In this document: in pieces, positions 56,331 to 64,000 of the stretch
How the letters are laid out: the number at the start of each line of letters is the position of its first letter
How positions within the stretch are numbered: the first letter of the stretch is position 1
Assembly: GCA_933228675.1 (NCBI GenBank)
Contig: OW121743.1
Location: 52,993,215 to 53,057,214 of the forward strand
Length of the DNA stretch: 64,000 nucleotides
Source: Stomorhina lunata
Lineage: Eukaryota; Arthropoda; Insecta; Diptera; Rhiniidae
Direction: 5' to 3'
Translations under genes and position numbers: made by a program
The notes under the pieces: model-generated
The model's database searches: none
The model's input: only the letters and a program-made list of their open reading frames with translations
What the model was told of the DNA's origin: nothing

Positions 56331-58495
56331 TAAAAAATTTCCTATTCTTATAGGAATTTTTTCAAAATTTTTCTATTCTAATAGGTAATTTTTCAAAAAT
56401 TTACTATTTTAATAGGAAATTTTTCAAAAATTTACTATTTTTATAGGAAATTTTTCAGAAATTTACTATTTTTATAGGAAATTTTTCAAAAATTTCCTAT
56501 TTTTATAGGAAATTTTTCAAAAATTTCCTATTTTTATAGGAAATTTTTCAATAATTTCCTATTCTTATAGGAAATTTTTCAAAAATTTCCTATTTTTATA
56601 GGAAAATTTTCAAAAATTTCCTATTTTTATAGGAAATTTTTCAAAAATTTCCTATTTTTATAGGAAATTTTTCAAAAATTTCCTATTTTTATAGGAAATG
56701 TTTCAAAAATTTCCTATTTTTATAGGAAATTTTTCAAAAATTTCCTATTTTTATAGGAAATTTTTCAAAAATTTCCTATTTTTATAGGAAATTTTTCAAA
56801 AATTTCCTATTTTTATAGGAAATTTTTCAAAAATTTCCTATTTTTATAGGAAATTTTTCAAAAATTTCCTATTTTTATAGGAAATTTTTCAAAAATTTCC
56901 TATTTTTATAGGAAATTTTTCAAAAATTTCCTATTTTTATAGGAAATTTTTCAAAAATTTACTATTTTTATAGGAAATTTTTCAAAAATTTCCTATTTTT
57001 ATAGGAAATTTTTCAAAAATTTCCTATTTTTATAGGAAATTTTTCAAAAATTTCCTATTTTTATAGGAAATTTTTCAAAAATTTCCTATTTTTATAGGAA
57101 ATTTTTCAAAAATTTCCTATTTTTATAGGAAATTTTTCAAAAATTTCCTATTTTTATAGGAAATTTTTCAAAAATTTCCTATTTTTATAGGAAATTTTTC
57201 AAAAATTTCCTATTTTTATAGGAAATTTTTCAAAAATTTCCTATTTTTATAGGAAATTTTTCAAAAATTTCCTATTTTTATAGGAAATTTTTCAAAAATT
57301 TCCTATTTTTATAGGAAATTTTTCAAAAATTTCCTATTTTTATAGGAAATTTTTCAAAAATTTCCTATTTTTATAGGAAATTTTTCAAAAATTTCCTATT
57401 TTTATAGGAAATTTTTCAAAAATTTCCTATTTTTATAGGAAATTTTTCAAAAATTTCCTATTTTTATAGGAAATTTTTCAAAAATTTCCTATTTTTATAG
57501 GAAATTTTTCAAAAATTTCCTATTTTTATAGGAAATTTTTCAAAAATTTCCTATTTCTATAGGAAATTTTTCAAAAATTTCCTATTTTTATAGGAAATTT
57601 GTCAAAAATTTCCTATTTTTATAGGAAATTTTTCAAAAATTTCCTATTTTTATAGGAAATTTTTCAAAAATTTCCTATTTTTATAGGAAATTTTTCAAAA
57701 ATTTCCTATTTTTATAGGAAATTTTTCAAAAATTTCCTATTTTTATAGGAAATTTTTCAAAAATTTCCTATTTTTATAGGAAATTTTTCAAAAATTTCCT
57801 ATTTTTATAGGAAATTTTTCAAAAATTTCCTATTTTTATAGGAAATTTTTCAAAAATTTCCTATTTTTATAGGAAATTTTTCAAAAATTTCCTATTTTTA
57901 TAGGAAATTTTTCAAAAATTTCCTATTTTTATAGGAAATTTTTCAAAAATTTCCTATTTTTATAGGAAATTTTTCAAAAATTTCCTATTTTTATAGGAAA
58001 TTTTTCAAAAATTTCCTATTTTTATAGGAAATTTTTCAAAAATTTCCTATTTTTATAGGAAATTTTTCAAAAATTTACTATTTTTATAGGAAATTTTTCA
58101 AAAATTTACTATTTTTATAGGAAATTTTTCAAAAATTTACTATTTTTATAGGAAATTTTTCAAAAATTTACTATTTTTACAGGAAATTTTTCAAAAATTT
58201 ACTATTTTTATAGGAAATTTTTCAAAAATTTACTATTTTTATAGGAAATTTTTCAAAAATTTACTATTTTTATAGGAAATTTTTCAAAAATTTACTGTTT
58301 TTATAGGAAAATTTTCAAAAATGTACTATTTTTATAGGAAATTTTTCAAAAATGTACTATTTTTATAGGAAATTTTTCAAAAATTTACTATTTTTATAGG
58401 AAATTTTTCAAAAACTTACTATTTTTATAGGAAATTTTTCAAAAACTTACTATTTTTATAGGAAATTTTTCAAAAATTTACTTTTTATAGGAAAT
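56331..58495 (+). repeat. 31-bp palindromic satellite (TTTCCTATTTTTATAGGAAA type)
   Basis: About 70 units, nearly perfect from 56,480 to 58,060. A TTTACTATTTTTATAGG subfamily occupies 58,070-58,480. It is followed by a short unique stretch and CGCCCCACTGTG at about 58,546, which recalls the CCCACTGTG boundary at 6,801. Confidence 0.94.
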
Positions 58496-59505
58496 ATCTA
58501 AAATCGAAAAGTTTTTACAAATGCTTTCTAACTTTTCCGCCCCACTGTGACGCTATTCCAACAAACATATATACATGTGTATATATGTATGTATATATAT
58601 ACTACCATAACTAAAAAATGTTACGTATGTTAAAAAAACGTGTGTATGCATGTATTAAATTGGGTGTTTGTCACTTGGACAACCTAAACGAAAAAAAAAA
58701 CTACTTTCATTCATTAATTTCTTTTGATATAGGTTTTTCAAACAACCTCTTACGTTTAAAAATTTGTCTACGTATATAAAGGACGGACTATACTTCCAAA
58801 ATCGATTAGTAACACTTTAGACATACAGACATACATACATATGAGTTAGGGTGTCCCTGAATATAATAAAGGGAAATCCTTAGTCAAACATTATTTTCAG
58901 CCCACAACAATACGAGTAAGTATAAAACTTTTAAACTTAGAACTGAAATATGTCGAGTAAAAATTAAAATAATAGAAATGTGATTACAAATGGGACACCC
59001 TTATACTTATGAATGTTTGTGACACATTCTCGATTTCACAATATTTTTTTTTTCGTATTCAGTTGATTATTAATAAAACCTAAAAATAGTAACAACGACA
59101 TGTGTTTCGTAAGACTACAGACAGACAAAGCAAAAGACAATGACATCGTAATAACGTCAGACAGGCAATAAAAATTCGATACGGATAATCGAACAATCAA
59201 TGAAGCAAATAAATGTTAATAAATTCACTTTACTCCTACAGGATTCGATTACTTAACCAAGAGCTAAAGCAAGTGTAAAGAGATCTATTGTTTTCACAAT
59301 ATTAAGATATTAGCAAAATTTGGTAGTAAAACAATCAAAGTGATATTTAATGGGATAAAGGATATTAAGGACATTAACAAGGATGAAAGTAGGCTTTTGC
59401 TTAGAAAAAGATTTTAGAGTAATATGTTATTTATAAATCAAACTATTTGTTTCAGTTACAACATATAACACAAAAAAAGGTCTGAAAATCTCTTATATGT
59501 AGGAT
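58496..59505. other. Unique AT-rich DNA, no gene seen
   Basis: Contains an alternating purine-pyrimidine tract at about 58,568-58,600. No coding exon can be supported. Confidence 0.5.
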
Positions 59506-62500
59506 ATCGCCTAATTTTCTATAGAAAACTAGGGCTATCGGCAACTTTTCTATAGAAAACTAGGGCTATCGGCAACTTTTCTAAAAAAAACTAGGGCTAT
59601 CGCCAACTTTTCTAAAGAAAACTAGGGCTATCGTAAACTTTTCTAAAGAAAACTAGGGCTATCGCCAACTTTTCAAAGAAAACTAGGGCTATCGCCAACT
59701 TCTCTATAGAAAACAAGGGCTATCGCCAACTTTTCTATAGAAAACAAGGGCTATCGCCAACTTTTCTATAGAAAACTAAGGCTATCGCCAACTTTTCAAT
59801 AGAAAACTAAGGCTATCGCCAACTTTTCTATAGAAAACTAGGGCTATCGCCAACTTTTCTACAGAAAACAATGGCTATCGCCAACTTTTCTATAGAAAAC
59901 TAGGGCTATCGCTAACTTTTCTATAGAAAACTAGGGCTATCGCCAACTTTTCTATAGAAAACTAGGGCTATTGCCAACTTTTCTATAGAAAACTAGGGCT
60001 ATCGCCAACTTTTCTATAGAAAACTAGGGCTATCGCCAACTCTTCTATAGAAAACTAGGGCTATCGCCAACTTTTCTATAGAAAACTAGGGCTATCGCCT
60101 ACTTTTCTATAGAAAACTAGGGCTATCGCCAACTTTTCTATAGAAAACTAGGGCTATCGCCAACTTTTCTATAGAAAATTAGGGCTATCGCCAACTTTTC
60201 TATAGAAAATTAGGGCTATCGCCAACTTTTCTATAGAAAACTAGGGCTATCGCCAACTTTTCTATAGAAAACTAGGGCTATCGCCAACTTTTCTATAGAA
60301 AACTAGGGCTATCGCCAACTTTTCTCTAGAAAACTAGGGCTATCGCAAACTTTTGTATAGAAAACTAGGGCTATCGCCAACTTTTTTATAGAAAACTAGG
60401 GCTATCGCCAACTTTTCTATAGAAAACTAGGGCTATGGCCAACTTTTCTATAGAAAACTAGGGCTATCGCCAACTTTTCTATAGAAAACTAGGGCTATCG
60501 CCAACTCTTCTATAGAAAACTAGGGCTATCGCCAACTTTTCTATAGAAAACTAGGGCTATCGCCAACTTTTCTATAGAAAACTAGGCCTATCGCCAACTT
60601 TTCTATAGAAAACTAGGGCTATCGCAAACTTTTGTATAGAAAACTAGGGCTATCGCCAACTTTTCTATAGAAAACTAGGGCTATCGCCAACTTTTCTATA
60701 GAAAACTAGGTCTATCGCCTACTTTTCTATAGAAAACTAGGGCTATCGCCAACTTTTCTATAGAAAACTAGGGCTATCGCCAACTTTTCTATAGAAAACT
60801 AGGGCTATCGCCAACTTTTCTATAGAAAACTAGGGCTATCGCCAACTTTTCTATAGAAAACTAGGGCTATCGCCAACTTTTCTATAGAAAACTAGGGCTA
60901 TCGCCAACTTTTCTATAGAAAACTAGGGCTATCGCCAACTTTTCTACAGAAAACTAGGGCTATCGCCAACTTTTCTATAGAAAAATAGGGCTATCGCCAA
61001 CTTTTCTATAGAAAACTAGGGTTATCGCCAACTTTTCTATAGAAAACTAGGGCTATTGCCAACTTTTCTATAGAAAACTAGGGCTATCGCCAACTTTTCT
61101 ATAGAAAACTAGGGCTATCGCCAACTTTTCTATAGAAAACTAGGGCTATCGCCTACTTTTCTATAGAAAACTAGGGCTATCGCCAACTTTTCTATAGAAA
61201 ACTAGGGCTATCGCCAACTTTTCTATAGAAAACTAGGGCTATCGCCAACTTTTCTATAGAAAACTGGGGCTATCGCCAACTTTTCTACAGAAAACTAGGG
61301 CTATCGCCAACTTTTCTATAGAAAAATAGGGCTATCGCCAACTTTTCTATAGAAAACTAGGGCTATCGCCAACTTTTCTATAGAAAACTAGGGCTATCGC
61401 CAACTTTTCTATAGAAAAATAGGGCTATCGCCAACTTTTCTATAGAAAACTAGGGCTATCGCCAACTTTTCTATAGAAAACTAGGGCTATCGCCAAGTTT
61501 TCTATAGAAAACTAGGACTATCGCCAACTTTTCTATAGAAAACTAGGGCTATCGCCAACTTTTCTATAGAAAACTAGGGCTATCTCCAACTTTTCTATAG
61601 AAAATTACGGCTATCGCCAACTTTTCTATAGAAAACTAGGGCTATCGCCAACTTTTCTATAAAAAACTAGGGCTATCGCCAACTTTTCTATAAAAAACTA
61701 GGGCTATCGCCAACTTTTCTATAGAAAACTAGGGCTATCGCCTACTTTTCTATAGAAAACTAGGGCTATCGCCAACTTTTCTATAGAAAACTAGGGCTAT
61801 CGAAACTTTTTCTATAGAAAACTAGGGCTATCGCCAACTTTTCTATAGAAAACTAGGGTTATCGCCAACTTTTCTATAGAAAACTAGGGCTATCGCCAAC
61901 TTTTCTATAGAAAAATAGGGCTATCGCCAACTTTTCTATAGAAAACTAGGGTTATCGCCAACTTTTCTATAGAAAACTAGGGCTATCGCCAACTTTTCTA
62001 TAGAAAACTAGGACTATCACCAACTTTTCTATAGAAAACTAGGGCTATCGAAACCTTTTCTATAGAAAACTAGGGATATCGCCAACTTTTCTATAGAAAA
62101 CTAGGGTTATCGCCAACTTTTCTATAGAAAACTAGGGCTATCGCCAACTTTTCTATAGAAAAATAGGGCTATCGCCAACTTTTCTATAGAAAAATAGGGC
62201 TATCGCCAACTTTTCTATAGAAAAATAGGGCTATCGCCAACTTTTCTATAGAAAACTAGGGCTATCGCCAACTTTTCTATAGAAAACTAGGGCTATCGCC
62301 AACTTTTCTATAGAAAACTAGGGCTATCGCCAACTTTTCTGTAGAAAACTAGGGCTATCGAAAACTTTTCTATAGAAAACTAGGGCTATAGCAAACTTTT
62401 CTATAGAAAACTAGGGCTATCGCCAACTTTTCTATAGAAAACTAGGGCTATCGCCAACTTTTCTATAGAAAACTAGGGCTATCGCCAACTTTTCTATAGA

Positions 62501-63418
62501 AAATTACGGCTATCGCCAACTTTTCTATAGAAAACTAGGGCTATCGCCAACTTTTCTATAGAAAACTAGGGCTATCGCCAACTTTTCTATAGAAAACTAG
62601 GGCTATCGCCAACTTTTCTATAGAAAATTACGGCTATCGCCAACTTTTCTATAGAAAACTAGGGCTATCGCCAACTTTTCTATAGAAAACTAGGGCTATT
62701 GCCAACTTTTCTATAGAAAACTAGGGCTATTGCCAACTTTTCTATAGAAAACCAGGGCTATCGCCAACTTTTCTATAGAAAACTAGGGCTATCGCCAACT
62801 TTTCTATAGAAAACTAGGGCTATCGCCTACTTTTCTATAGAAAACTAGGGATATCGCCAACTTTTCTATAGAAAACTAGGGCTATCGCCAACTTTTCTAT
62901 AGAAAACTAGGGCTATCGCCAACTTTTCTATAGAAAACTAGGGCTATAGCAAACTTTTCTATAGAAAACTAGGGCTATCGCCAACTTTTCTATAGAAAAC
63001 TAGGGCTATCGCCAACTTTTCTGTAGAAAACTAGGGCTGTCGCCAACTTTTCTATAGAAAACTAGGGCTATAGCAAACTTTTCTATAGAAAACTAGGGCT
63101 ATCGCCAACTTTTCTATAGAAAACTAGGGCTATCGCCAACTTTTCTATAGAAAATTACGGCTATCGCCAACTTTTCTATAGAAAACTAGGGCTATCGCCA
63201 ACTTTTCTATAGAAAACTAGGGCTATTGCCAACTTTTCTATAGAAAACTAGGGCTATTGCCAACTTTTCTATAGAAAACTAGGGCTATCGCCAACTTTTC
63301 TATAGAAAACTAGGGCTTTCGCCAACTTTTCTATAGAAAACTAGGGCTATCGCCTACTTTTCTATAGAAAACTAGGGATATCGCCTACTTTTATAAAGAA
63401 AACTAGGGCTATCGCCAA
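59506..63418 (+). repeat. 31-bp satellite with GGGCTATCGCCAAC linker
   Basis: About 126 units of ACTAGGGCTATCGCCAAC followed by TTTTCTATAGAAA. It has the same palindromic core and period as the other families, but the linker is GC-rich. Variant units (CTATCGCCTAC, AAATAGGG, ATTACGGCTATCG, CTATAGCAAAC) recur in repeated orders, pointing to higher-order duplication. Confidence 0.95.
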
Positions 63419-63650
63419 GTCAGTGACTATATATTCAATGACGTTATTGTAAATGACTATATTGTCATTGACTATATAGTCGATGACTATATAGTCATTG
63501 ACTATATAGTCATTAACTATATAGTCATTGACTATATAGTCATTGACTATATAGTCATTGACTATATAGTCATTGACTATATAGTTATTGACTATATAGT
63601 CATTGACTATATAGTTAATGACATTGTAGTAAATGACAATAGAGTCAGTG
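63419..63650. repeat. 15-bp repeat built on the palindrome GACTATATAGTC
   Basis: About a dozen units of GACTATATAGTCATT, each containing a perfect 12-bp palindrome, with degenerate units at both edges. It abuts the 31-bp array directly at GCCAAGTCAGTGAC. Confidence 0.92.
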
Positions 63651-64000
63651 ACTAATACTAGTAATGGCTACACAGTTATTGAGGAAGAAGACAACTGAGT
63701 TTCCTTATTCTTCCAACACTTTCGCACACCCCAAAATGATGACAAACGTTGACACATTACTTATTTCATTCAATTCGTTACATTTGACACTAATGTTTGT
63801 GTTGTTAATATGAATTCAAATAAATAAATCAAGGACGTTGGTAGCCATTGTAGTTGCCACCACCAAAAGAAAGTAACCAAATTACTAACATATATTTTGA
63901 TTTCAATTGGTAAATGTTGAGTAAAAGACATGTGAATGTGTTAAAGTTCAGATAAATTACGGCACATATTTGGCATTAAGGGTCACAGTAAGTGACTCAA
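63651..64000. other. Unique AT-rich DNA to the window end, no gene seen
   Basis: No open frame, repeat or RNA gene of note in the last 350 bp. Confidence 0.5.

Overview
The window looks like nuclear DNA of a dipteran, most likely a calyptrate fly (blowfly/house-fly type). The evidence is very high A+T, spliceosomal introns, dispersed repeats of a kind I associate with calyptrate genomes (a GACGGACGGACGG tract followed by a CGACTCAGAA-type tail), and one host exon resembling the N-terminus of the Drosophila SK (small-conductance Ca2+-activated K+) channel. By a rough sum of the arrays listed, more than half of the 64 kb is tandem satellite or minisatellite DNA. Only one host coding exon and one transposon gene can be supported.

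Layout. 1-7.2 kb: AT-rich spacer with several arrays of a 31-bp satellite built on the palindromic core TTTTCTATAGAAAA. One array flips orientation internally, and another (5.6-6.8 kb) is bounded by inverted CACAGTGGGA ends. 7.2-8.2 kb: a minus-strand 335-codon exon (SK-like) with clear splice sites. 8.4-18.4 kb: a 10-kb array of a second 31-bp monomer with higher-order duplications. 19.3-25.1 kb: a third 31-bp family, split by a complete 2,841-bp Mutator-like (Phantom-type) transposon at 21,548-24,388. The transposon has perfect 40-bp terminal inverted repeats, an 8-bp target duplication and an apparently intact four-exon transposase (FLYWCH-like finger, DDE core, C-terminal C3HC4 RING); its second intron carries a perfect 245-bp palindrome. 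25.4-27.2 kb: a 12-bp array. 27.3-36.6 kb: mostly unique DNA with a MITE-like element abutting a 200-N assembly gap, a dead non-LTR retrotransposon fragment and a dispersed repeat. 36.6-43.7 kb: 12-bp and 6-bp arrays, with the 12-bp arrays opposite in strand to the one at 25 kb, then degenerate minisatellites. 44.8-48.8 kb: another 31-bp family, then a dispersed-repeat tail and a perfect 104-bp-arm hairpin with a Pol III B-box-like motif. 51.05-53.3 kb: a CACAGTG-ended element that contains a 21-bp satellite. 53.9-58.5 kb: palindromic satellites in both orientations. 59.5-63.4 kb: a fifth 31-bp family, ending in a 15-bp palindromic repeat.

How the parts relate. The SK-like exon runs on the minus strand, so its next exons should lie below position 7,211 or outside the window, and its 5' exons above 8,216. 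Much of the window may therefore be intronic or 5'-flanking sequence of that gene (inference). The Phantom-like element is a recent insertion into pre-existing satellite. The most unusual features are the transposase with a RING finger, and the shared 31-bp (in one array 21-bp) period of satellites that differ in sequence but all have dyad symmetry.
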